Below are positions 1-5,589 of a stretch of DNA of 5,589 nt, one piece after another (positions within the stretch are counted from its first letter, which is position 1; each line of letters begins with the position of its first letter). The notes under the pieces were generated by a model. The model was not told the DNA's origin and made no database searches. It saw only the letters and a program-made list of their open reading frames with translations. Both the position numbers and the translations under genes were made by a program. Source of the DNA: JAXDLW01 sp046262515 (GTDB lineage: Bacteria; Chloroflexota; Dormibacteria; DASZGP01); assembly GCA_046262515.1 (NCBI GenBank), contig JBHEMP010000086.1, positions 1 to 5,589 of the forward strand, given 5' to 3'.

Positions 1-374
1 TCCCGGCCCATCATGCGCTCCACCACCTGGCTGAGGTCGTGCAGGTGGAAGGGCTTGGTCATGAACTCGTCCGCGCCGGCCTCCCTGGCAGTCTCCTGGA
101 AGCCGGCGTTGGCGGTGAGGACGATGACGTGCGCGCGGCTCAGGTGATCGTCCTCTCGGACCCGCCGGCAGACCTCGAGCCCGCTCATCCCGGGCATCAT
201 GGCGTCCAGCAGGACGACCTGGGGCTGGCGTTGCCGCATCTGCGCCAGGGCGTCGGGACCATTGGTCGCCGTCAGCACCTCGTAACCCTCCTGCTCGAGG
301 TGCATCGCCAAGACCCGGACCAGCGCCATCTCGTCATCCACGATCATCACCGTCCCGCGCGACGGATCGGTCAT
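1..374 (-). CDS. Response regulator, CheY-like receiver domain (runs off left edge)
   Basis: This receiver-domain protein would accept a phosphoryl group from a histidine kinase in the cytoplasm. From the ATG at 374-372, 124 codons are visible with no stop, so the C-terminus is missing. The REC hallmarks are all present: the acidic pocket D13-D14 (motif MIVDDE), phospho-acceptor D57 in LLDAMMPG, switch residue T87 in VLTAN, and K107 in MTKPF. The final helix of the domain (HLHDLSQVVERMM) is reached just before the edge. The protein is therefore either a single-domain regulator about to end or one with an output domain outside the window. The start is set by an ATGA junction with the upstream c-di-GMP enzyme gene (4-base overlap) and by GGAGG 13 bases upstream. 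The overlap implies translational coupling and a shared operon. The family call is very secure; the output and partner kinase are unknown. Confidence 0.93.
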   Translation of the reverse strand, partial: MTDPSRGTVMIVDDEMALVRVLAMHLEQEGYEVLTATNGPDALAQMRQRQPQVVLLDAMMPGMSGLEVCRRVREDDHLSRAHVIVLTANAGFQETAREAGADEFMTKPFHLHDLSQVVERMMGR

Positions 375-392
375 GCGGTGATCTTCGCCTCC
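371..392 (-). promoter_or_regulatory. ATGA stop/start junction with ribosome binding site
   Basis: The TGA ending the c-di-GMP enzyme gene (373-371) overlaps the ATG of the next response regulator (374-372) as ATGA. GGAGG at 392-388 lies 13 bases before the ATG, which is rather far, and a purine stretch GAAGA at 386-382 lies closer. Both are inside the upstream coding sequence, as expected for termination-reinitiation coupling. Confidence 0.6.
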
Positions 393-2467
393 ATGCCCCA
401 GGGAGAAGAACGCAGCCAGGTCTCCAGTTCATCCGCGGGGACAGCGCGGCTCATATACCAGCCCTGGGCATAGTCGCAGCCGAGCAGGGAGAGCATTTTC
501 CAGGTGCTCTCATCCTCGACCCCCTCGGCAACCACCTTGATGCGCAGGTTGTGACCGAGGTCAATGGTGGGCTGCACAATGGCCGCGTCGTCCGAGTCGA
601 CGGCCATGTCCTTGACAAAGGATTTGTCGATCTTGATCTCGCTGACCGGCAGCGTCTTCAGGTAGCTCAGCGACGAATACCCGGTTCCGAAGTCGTCGAT
701 GGAGATGCCGATGCCCATGTCCCTGAGCTGGCGCACGGTCCGGTCCGCCTGGGCAATCATGATCGCGCTCTCGGTGATCTCAACCGTCAGCACCGACGGC
801 GGGAGGCCGACCGCCTGCAGCAGTTCCGCCGCCTGTTCGGGCAGCGACGCGTCATGCAGGTTGGCGGCGGAGAGGTTGACGGCTACACCCAGCGGTAAAC
901 CACTCTGGTGCCAGCGCTGGGTCTGCTCCATGGCCTCGGTCATCACGTACTTGGCGAGCATGGCCATGAGGTCGGTCTGTTCGGCGAGGGGGATGAACTG
1001 GTCCGGCATCATCAGGCCCCTGGTGGGGTGCTGCCAGCGCACCAGCGCCTCCACCCCGGTAGTGTGGCCGCTGCGGAAGTCGACCTTGGGCTGGTAGTAG
1101 AGGACCAACTGGCGGCTGCGAATGGCCTGCCGCAGTTCGCCTACCAGGGCCAGCCTGCCGGCGCTGTGCTCGTCGTGTTCCGGCGCATACACGGCGTAAC
1201 CGCTCCTGGTCCGCTTGGCCACATACATCGCGGCGTCCGCGTGTCGCATCAGGCTGTCGGCGTCCCGCCCATGTTCGGGGTACTGGGCAATGCCGATCGA
1301 CCATCTCACCTCAACGTTGGCCTGGCCCAGCGTGAACGGCAGGTCTCGCGCGCCGATGATTTTCTGCGCCGCGAGGACACTCCCCTGGACATCCTGGACG
1401 CCGAACGGCAGCACCCCGAACTCGTCACCGCCGAGCCGTGCGACGGTGTCCGTCTGGCGCAGGGCGGTCGTCAACCGTGCGGCCATCTGCTGCAGCAGGA
1501 GGTCGCCACTTTGGTGACCGAGCGAGTCGTTGACCTCCTTGAACCGATCCAGGTCCATGATCAGCAGGCCGAAACTGGACCCATCCCGGCCCGCGCTGAG
1601 GATGGCCTGCTGCAGGCGGTCGGTGAAGAGGGTGCGGTTGGGCAGGCCGGTGAGCGTGTCGTGCAGGGCGAGGAAGCGCATCTCCTGCTCGGCCACTTTG
1701 CGTTCGGTGACGTCCTGCAGAACCCCGATGCTGTACAGCGGCGCGTCCCCGTCCCCGCGGACAAGGGACACGCTGAGCTGGACCCAGACCACCTCGCCCG
1801 TACGCTTGAGGTATCGCTTCTCGGCGCGGTACGAACTCAGCTCCCCGGCGAACATCCGGCGCGACAGATCCGCCGTCGCCTCGTAGTCCTCAGGGTGGCT
1901 GACGTCCCGGATGGAAAGCCTGCCAAGCCCAGGGCGGGCATACCCGAGCATCTCACAGAGGGCGTCATTGACCTCGAGAAAACGTGAGTCGGGGCCGACG
2001 ATGGCCATCCCCACCGCGCCCTCCTCGAATACGCGGCGGAAGCGCTCCTGGCTCTCATGCAGTTCCTTTGCAACCCGCGCCCGGTCGCTACGCATGCCCT
2101 TCTGCTCAATGGCGTGCTCAACCGCCGATCCCAGGCGACCAAGGCGGTCCTTGAGGAGGTAGTCCGCCGCTCCCTCCCTGACGGCCGAGACGGCGACGTC
2201 CTCGCCAATGCCGCCGGAGACGATGATGAACGGGACGTCGATGCCGCGGCGGTTCATCTCGCGCAGCGCGCTCACGGCGTCGTAGCCGGGCAGGTTGAAG
2301 TCCGCCAGGACGAGGTCCCACGGCTCTGCCCCGATCGCTTCCTGGAAGGCCGCCTCGTCCTCCACCCTCGTGACATGGGCGTCGTACCCTCCCCGGCGCA
2401 GCTCGTGGATCACCAGCTCGGCGTCCGCCGGGCGATCCTCCAGCATCAGGACCCTGAGCGCCTGCAA
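371..2467 (-). CDS. REC-PAS-GGDEF-EAL bifunctional cyclic-di-GMP signalling protein
   Basis: This 698-residue cytoplasmic protein should make c-di-GMP from two GTP (GGDEF) and/or cleave it to pGpG (EAL), under control of a phosphorylatable receiver and a PAS sensor. REC spans about 4-122, with E10-D11, phospho-acceptor D56, S84 and K106. PAS/PAC spans about 139-257. GGDEF spans about 262-428, with DTLTGLPNR at 270-278, metal-site MDLDRFK around 304-310, an unaltered GGDEF at 346-350, and the product-inhibition I-site RQTD at 337-340, five residues before it. EAL spans about 436-690, with EALVRW at 473-478, N531, E563, D591-D592 in DDFGTGYSSL, K612, E648 and Q668; these are the metal and catalytic residues known for active phosphodiesterases. 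No membrane segment is seen. The start is TTG at 2467-2465, because the first ATG (codon 8) would cut off the first receiver strand LRVLML. An AGGT lies 8 bases upstream. The gene starts 10 bases after the Rcp1-type regulator and overlaps the next regulator by 4 bases. Both enzymatic halves look competent; which dominates is not readable. Confidence 0.96.
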   Translation of the reverse strand: MQALRVLMLEDRPADAELVIHELRRGGYDAHVTRVEDEAAFQEAIGAEPWDLVLADFNLPGYDAVSALREMNRRGIDVPFIIVSGGIGEDVAVSAVREGAADYLLKDRLGRLGSAVEHAIEQKGMRSDRARVAKELHESQERFRRVFEEGAVGMAIVGPDSRFLEVNDALCEMLGYARPGLGRLSIRDVSHPEDYEATADLSRRMFAGELSSYRAEKRYLKRTGEVVWVQLSVSLVRGDGDAPLYSIGVLQDVTERKVAEQEMRFLALHDTLTGLPNRTLFTDRLQQAILSAGRDGSSFGLLIMDLDRFKEVNDSLGHQSGDLLLQQMAARLTTALRQTDTVARLGGDEFGVLPFGVQDVQGSVLAAQKIIGARDLPFTLGQANVEVRWSIGIAQYPEHGRDADSLMRHADAAMYVAKRTRSGYAVYAPEHDEHSAGRLALVGELRQAIRSRQLVLYYQPKVDFRSGHTTGVEALVRWQHPTRGLMMPDQFIPLAEQTDLMAMLAKYVMTEAMEQTQRWHQSGLPLGVAVNLSAANLHDASLPEQAAELLQAVGLPPSVLTVEITESAIMIAQADRTVRQLRDMGIGISIDDFGTGYSSLSYLKTLPVSEIKIDKSFVKDMAVDSDDAAIVQPTIDLGHNLRIKVVAEGVEDESTWKMLSLLGCDYAQGWYMSRAVPADELETWLRSSPWGMEAKITA

Positions 2468-2475
2468 GAGAATCG

Positions 2476-2479
2476 ACCT
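2476..2479 (-). promoter_or_regulatory. Short ribosome binding site supporting a TTG start
   Basis: AGGT lies 8 bases before the TTG at 2467-2465 and overlaps the TAG stop of the preceding response regulator (2480-2478). It is a minimal Shine-Dalgarno match. Together with the rare TTG start, it suggests that the c-di-GMP enzyme is translated weakly, mainly by ribosomes finishing the upstream gene. Confidence 0.45.
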
Positions 2480-2924
2480 ACTCGGGAGCCGGCGGCTTGT
2501 TGAGCAGCAGCCAGTACATCCCGATGGTGCGCACTGACTCCGTGAACTGTTCGAAGTCCACCGGTTTCACGATGTAACTGTTGGCGCCGTTACTGTAGCC
2601 GGCGACGATGTCGCGCTCCTCGCGGGACGAGGTGAGCAGCACCACGGGGATTGTCCGGGTGCGTTCGTCGGCCTTGATCTGCTTGAGAACCTCGAGGCCG
2701 TCAACCTTGGGCAGCTTGATATCCAGCAAAATCACCTTGGGCCCGTGGACCATGTTGCGTCCCGAAAAGGCGCCGCGGGCGAATATGAAGTCAAGCGCCT
2801 CCTCTCCATCACGAACCACCTGCAGGCGGTTGGAGAGGTGATATTTCTTGAAGGCGTGGAGCGTCAACTCCTCGTCGTTAGGGTTGTCCTCGACCAGCAG
2901 GATCTCCACGATGTCCTCATTCAT
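2478..2924 (-). CDS. Stand-alone Rcp1-type response regulator
   Basis: This single receiver domain of 148 residues is of the type usually paired with phytochrome-like histidine kinases such as cyanobacterial Cph1/Rcp1. Numbering from the ATG at 2924-2922, E12-D13 are in LLVEDNPND, phospho-acceptor D68 is in LLDIKLPKVDG, T98 is in LLTSS, and K120 is in IVKPV. The tail IGMYWLLLNKPP is the aromatic/leucine-rich C-terminal end typical of this subfamily, where it helps form the dimer. There is no output domain, so it acts by protein contact or as a phosphate relay or sink. I prefer the ATG at 2924 over the in-frame GTG at 2939, because that GTG lies inside the Shine-Dalgarno AGGTGAGG (2941-2934), which is 9 bases from the ATG. 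The gene overlaps the end of the kinase gene by 8 bases, which strongly suggests it is that kinase's cognate partner. Confidence 0.95.
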   Translation of the reverse strand: MNEDIVEILLVEDNPNDEELTLHAFKKYHLSNRLQVVRDGEEALDFIFARGAFSGRNMVHGPKVILLDIKLPKVDGLEVLKQIKADERTRTIPVVLLTSSREERDIVAGYSNGANSYIVKPVDFEQFTESVRTIGMYWLLLNKPPAPE

Positions 2925-4767
2925 CACCGGATGCCTCACCTACCGTGAAGTAGAAGGTCGCTCCCTGGCCCGGGATGGCATCTGCCCATACTTTTCCTCC
3001 ATGGCGGTTGATTATCCGCTGAACGATGGCGAGACCTGCCCCCGTGCCCTCGAAGTCCTGGCTGCGGTGCAACCTCTGGAACACCCCGAATATCTTGTCC
3101 ACGTAGCGCATGTCGAAACCCACGCCGTTGTCACGCACGTAAAAGACCGGGGGACCGTCGCCCTCGGCCGGCGACGAGCCTACCTCTACCAACGCCTGCG
3201 GCCGATCGCGGGAGAACTTGATCGCGTTGCCGATGAGGTTGCTGAAAACCTCCTGGAGAAGCACCGGGTCTGACTGTACCCGGGGCATTTCCTCAACCCG
3301 GAACTCGACCTGCCGCCCCGAGAGGCCGGCCTCGAGTACGCGCACGGAATCCCTGGCGACCTGGCTCGGGGAAACCTCCTGGCGACGGAGCGGGGCCCGG
3401 CTCATGCGTGAGAAGGTCAGCAGCGCGTCGATCAGCTTGCCCATGTCCTCGGCATTGCTCCCGACCAGGCGCAGGTATCGCTTTCCCTCCTCGGGAAGGT
3501 CAGCTTCGTATTCCTCAAGAAGGATGCGCGCGAAGCCATCGACGGCGCGGAGGGGGGCGCGGAGGTCATGGGATACCGTGTACGAGAACGCCTCCAGTTC
3601 GTGGTTGCTGGCCTCCAGCTGTTCGGTGCGGATGCGGACACGGCGTTCCAGCTCCTTGTTGAGAACACGCACCTCCTCCTCCCGACGCCGAAGCGACTGC
3701 TCCAGGGTGGCGCGCTCCAGCGCCGCGGTGCTGGCGGCGACGTGGTGCTGGAGGCGCGCCATCTCGTCCTTCCCGAATACCGGGCTGAACGTCCCCGAGA
3801 CCACGGCCAGGCCGCCCGTGCCGCGGTCCGTCCGGGCGGGCAGCAGGATCGCGCGTCGCGTCGGGTCCAGGGGGCTGACCGCGACCCGCTCCGCCGACTC
3901 CAGCAGGGCTGAGCGCAGCGACTCGGCCTGCGCCTGGTCCACGTCCTGCCGCGCCAGCAGCGCACCATCCGGACCCACCATGATCCCGCCGCCGCCGCCG
4001 ACCAACCTGATTGCCCACTCCAGGGAGCGGCCGGCGAGCGCCTCGCGATCCGACGCCACCCCCAGGAGGTCTCGCATCACAGCCCCGTATGCCTGCTCCT
4101 CGCGCTGGCGCCATACGTACCGCAGCCACGCGGGCGGGGCAAATGCCACAAAGAGCACCGGGACCAGCATCAGCGAGAACAGCGCCAGCACCAACTGAAG
4201 CCCAGGAGTGGAAGAGGCCGCGAAGGCCAGGGTCTCAACGGTCGTGATCACGGCGATGCCCGCATACGCCAGCGCCACGGCCCGCAGACGGGCCCGCTGC
4301 AGCACGGGCCTGGACGTTGACACGGCCCATAGCCGCCAGATCGATTCCGCGACGCAGCCGGCCCAGGCGGCCAGCACCAGCGCCCCGTCCAGGAGCTGGG
4401 TGACAGCTCCTTTTACCGGCAGCGTGACCACGACTGCCGTGACGCACAACGCCACCAGGCAGAGCCCGGCCATCGCCCGCAGCCAGAAACGGTGAACGGC
4501 GACAAGCTCGTGGCGGTAGAGGAGAAGGAAGTAGCCGACGCCTAGGAATGCCGCTACCTCGCTGTCCGTGGCCAGGCGCATCAGCAGGCCGGTCAGCGTC
4601 ACCGTGACCAGTCCCAGCAGGGACACGACGGCCAGCAGGATGACAGCGGCGGCGAGGTACCCTCGCCCCCGCCCGTGCCAGATCAGCCAGTCGCGATAGG
4701 CGACCACCGCCGCTGCGATAAAACCGGCGGCGACCAGGTATTGGAGCGCGTGCGCAAGCGCGGCCAC
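2917..4767 (-). CDS. Multi-pass membrane sensor histidine kinase (about 7 TM, GAF-like, HisKA, HATPase)
   Basis: This 616-residue inner-membrane kinase should autophosphorylate on histidine and pass the phosphate to receiver domains. Residues 1-210 hold about seven hydrophobic helices (roughly 7-24, 36-63, 70-84, 97-116, 121-148, 161-184, 190-210), ending in a charged junction PPAWLRYVWRQREE. I cannot assign this region to a named sensor family. Residues about 236-350 look like a divergent GAF domain, and about 345-395 form a charged coiled coil. HisKA carries phospho-acceptor H400 in SYTVSHDLRAPLR, a phytochrome-kinase-like H-box. The HATPase region has N510 and N514 (SNLIGNAIKFS), a G1 box DNGVGFD at 546-552, an F-box FGVFQRLH at 560-567, and a G2 box GTGAGLA at 574-580. 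All catalytic boxes are intact. The start is GTG at 4767-4765; an in-frame TAA lies 12 bases upstream, and the ribosome site is weak. The gene begins 29 bases after coaX and overlaps the Rcp1-type regulator by 8 bases. The signal sensed is unknown. Confidence 0.95.
   Translation of the reverse strand: MAALAHALQYLVAAGFIAAAVVAYRDWLIWHGRGRGYLAAAVILLAVVSLLGLVTVTLTGLLMRLATDSEVAAFLGVGYFLLLYRHELVAVHRFWLRAMAGLCLVALCVTAVVVTLPVKGAVTQLLDGALVLAAWAGCVAESIWRLWAVSTSRPVLQRARLRAVALAYAGIAVITTVETLAFAASSTPGLQLVLALFSLMLVPVLFVAFAPPAWLRYVWRQREEQAYGAVMRDLLGVASDREALAGRSLEWAIRLVGGGGGIMVGPDGALLARQDVDQAQAESLRSALLESAERVAVSPLDPTRRAILLPARTDRGTGGLAVVSGTFSPVFGKDEMARLQHHVAASTAALERATLEQSLRRREEEVRVLNKELERRVRIRTEQLEASNHELEAFSYTVSHDLRAPLRAVDGFARILLEEYEADLPEEGKRYLRLVGSNAEDMGKLIDALLTFSRMSRAPLRRQEVSPSQVARDSVRVLEAGLSGRQVEFRVEEMPRVQSDPVLLQEVFSNLIGNAIKFSRDRPQALVEVGSSPAEGDGPPVFYVRDNGVGFDMRYVDKIFGVFQRLHRSQDFEGTGAGLAIVQRIINRHGGKVWADAIPGQGATFYFTVGEASGDE
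2934..2941 (-). promoter_or_regulatory. Shine-Dalgarno AGGTGAGG that decides the regulator's start
   Basis: AGGTGAGG lies 9 bases before the ATG at 2924-2922, within the last codons of the histidine kinase gene. The rival GTG start at 2939-2937 falls inside this motif and has no suitably spaced site of its own, so the ATG is the better start. Confidence 0.65.
3986..4000. repeat. Short in-frame CCG/CGG triplet run
   Basis: Five tandem CCG units (CGG when read on the coding strand) lie in the histidine kinase gene and encode the core of a five-glycine run, residues 257-261, within the GAF-like region (motif RLVGGGGGIMVG). Slippage by whole units would change the glycine number without breaking the frame. 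It may simply reflect high GC content. Confidence 0.5.
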
Positions 4768-4775
4768 GCGCTCAC

Positions 4776-4792
4776 TTTAGCCTGTAGCTAAA
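4776..4792. promoter_or_regulatory. Small inverted repeat between coaX and the kinase gene
   Basis: A perfect 6-base inverted repeat (TTTAGC and GCTAAA, 5-base loop) fills most of the 29-base gap between the coaX stop and the GTG start of the histidine kinase. It is an A/T-rich patch in otherwise GC-rich DNA. In the transcribed direction no U-run follows it, so it is not a classical terminator. A hairpin here would sit just before the weak ribosome site of the kinase gene and could tune translation, or it could be a protein-binding site. The stem is short, so a chance origin is possible. Confidence 0.35.
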
Positions 4793-4796
4793 ACGC

Positions 4797-5573
4797 TCAG
4801 CGGGTGTTGAGGTCGTGGAGCCGCCTCAGCCCATCAAGGGTGAGCTGTTCATCGACGACCTCGATCACCGGCGCGTGCTCGGCGATCAGCTGGGCCAGGC
4901 CACCCGTCGCGACGACGCGGCAGGTCCCGCCCAGCTCCTCACGCATGCGCCCAACAATGCCCTCGATCTGCCCGGCGAAGCCGTAGACGAAGCCAATCTG
5001 CATGTGCTCAACGGTGTTCTTGCCGATGGCGCCCTCGATGCCCTTCGGCACGGCCAGCTCGATCCGCGGCAGCTTTGAGGTCCGGGAGAAAAGGGCATCC
5101 ATGGAGATACGGATCCCGGGGGCGATGGCGCCTCCGAGGTAGTCGCCGTTGGCGTCGATGGCATCAAAGGTGGTGGCCGTGCCGAAGTCGATGACGACCA
5201 CCGGTCCACCATATTTGTTGAAGGCCGCAACGCTGTTGACGATGCGGTCGGCCCCAACCTCACGGGGGTTGTCCACGCGCAACTGCATGCCGGTGCGGAT
5301 ACCCGGCCCGATGACCACGGGGGTGACGCCCAGGTGCGCCGTGGCCATGGCAACGATCGCGGGGTCGACACTGGGAACCACGCTGGAGACGATCATGCTG
5401 GTGACTTCTCCGAGCTGCACTCCAGATGCCTCGAACAGGCCACGCAGAACGACCCAGAGCTCATCGGGGGTGTAGTCGATGCGGCTGGCGATGCGCCAGT
5501 GCTGGACCAGCTCGTCCCCGTCGAAGGCGCCAAGCACGGTGTGGCTGTTGCCGACGTCGACCGCGAGGAGCAT
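4797..5573 (-). CDS. coaX: Type III pantothenate kinase
   Basis: CoaX phosphorylates pantothenate (vitamin B5) with ATP to 4'-phosphopantothenate, the first step of coenzyme A synthesis, in the cytoplasm. The 258-residue protein is full length for the family. The N-terminal phosphate-binding motif is VDVGNSHT, with D6. Pantothenate-site motifs DNPREVGADR span 101-110, with D109 in the position of the catalytic base. The ASKHA-fold phosphate-2 and cation region is VIDFGTATTFD at 127-137, followed by YLGGAIAPG at 145-153. The adenosine motif ATGGLA lies at 222-227. Type III enzymes are not feedback-inhibited by CoA and typically need a monovalent cation, which fits the conserved D129. The start is ATG at 5573-5571, which shares its A with the TGA of a possible upstream reading frame. 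I see no strong Shine-Dalgarno in the 16 bases available, which points to coupled translation. The gene precedes the signalling genes by only 29 bases. It is housekeeping, so any functional link to them is not implied. Confidence 0.97.
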   Translation of the reverse strand: MLLAVDVGNSHTVLGAFDGDELVQHWRIASRIDYTPDELWVVLRGLFEASGVQLGEVTSMIVSSVVPSVDPAIVAMATAHLGVTPVVIGPGIRTGMQLRVDNPREVGADRIVNSVAAFNKYGGPVVVIDFGTATTFDAIDANGDYLGGAIAPGIRISMDALFSRTSKLPRIELAVPKGIEGAIGKNTVEHMQIGFVYGFAGQIEGIVGRMREELGGTCRVVATGGLAQLIAEHAPVIEVVDEQLTLDGLRRLHDLNTR

Positions 5574-5589
5574 CAGCCGGGCTGCGGGA
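5573..5589 (-). CDS. Possible C-terminal tail of an upstream gene (partial)
   Basis: Reading leftward from the right edge, one frame gives Pro-Gln-Pro-Gly and then TGA at 5575-5573, overlapping the coaX ATG by one base (TGATG). This is a common coupled-gene junction, and coaX often follows birA (biotin-protein ligase) in bacteria. Four codons cannot identify the gene, and the frame could be non-coding. Confidence 0.3.

Noticed and set aside
39..473. A 144-codon plus-strand open frame opposite the left-edge response regulator
   Set aside because: The minus-strand reading gives a complete receiver domain with D13-D14, D57, T87 and K107; the plus-strand product resembles nothing.
908..1987. A 359-codon open frame on the plus strand opposite the GGDEF-EAL gene
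   Set aside because: It is antisense to a gene with unmistakable catalytic motifs. Its translation has no recognisable domain, and long antisense open frames are expected in GC-rich coding DNA.
2925..2939. The in-frame GTG at 2939 as start of the Rcp1-type regulator
   Set aside because: It lies inside the AGGTGAGG ribosome site that serves the ATG at 2924, lacks its own spaced site, and would add five residues outside the receiver fold.
3218..4198. A 326-codon plus-strand open frame opposite the histidine kinase
   Set aside because: Its translation is a low-complexity Ser/Arg-rich sequence typical of a shadow frame, and the minus-strand kinase motifs explain the region fully.
4776..4792. 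The inverted repeat read as a rho-independent terminator after coaX
   Set aside because: The stem is only 6 bases and A/T-rich, with no run of T following it in the direction of transcription.
1..5589. Mobile element, CRISPR array, defence island or RNA gene
   Set aside because: Coding is continuous with standard metabolic and signalling genes. I saw no spaced repeats, transposase motifs, terminal repeats or tRNA-like folds, and no gap is long enough to hold such elements.

Overview
The window is a compact stretch of high-GC bacterial chromosome, about two-thirds G+C by eye. Every recognisable gene lies on the minus strand, so transcription runs from the right edge to the left edge. Coding is almost continuous: the longest gap is 29 bases, and neighbouring genes overlap or nearly touch. 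I see no insertion sequence, phage gene, CRISPR array, tRNA or rRNA. The frequent GTG/TTG starts, G/C-rich third codon positions and the sequence style of the pantothenate kinase fit a high-GC free-living bacterium. I cannot assign a phylum with confidence.

In transcription order the layout is as follows. (0) The last few codons of a possible upstream gene (5573-5589), whose TGA shares a base with the next ATG. (1) coaX, a complete type III pantothenate kinase for coenzyme A synthesis (4797-5573). (2) After 29 bases holding a small inverted repeat, a multi-pass membrane histidine kinase with about seven helices, a GAF-like region, a coiled coil and a phytochrome-type HisKA/HATPase core (2917-4767, GTG start). 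(3) Overlapping it by 8 bases, a stand-alone Rcp1-type response regulator (2478-2924). (4) After a 10-base gap, a REC-PAS-GGDEF-EAL cyclic-di-GMP enzyme (371-2467, TTG start) with intact synthesis, feedback and hydrolysis motifs. (5) Overlapping it by an ATGA junction, another response regulator whose receiver domain is complete but whose gene runs off the left edge (1-374).

Genes 2-5 read as one signalling cassette. The membrane kinase would sense an unidentified cue and phosphorylate up to three receiver domains, one of them fused to the c-di-GMP enzyme. The window thus appears to encode a membrane-sensor to c-di-GMP pathway, with two further receivers acting as alternative outputs or phosphate sinks. 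The tight spacing argues for co-transcription and translational coupling. Which receiver is the kinase's true partner cannot be settled from sequence. All families are known; the possible novelty lies in the unassigned membrane sensor domain and in the one-kinase/three-receiver arrangement.
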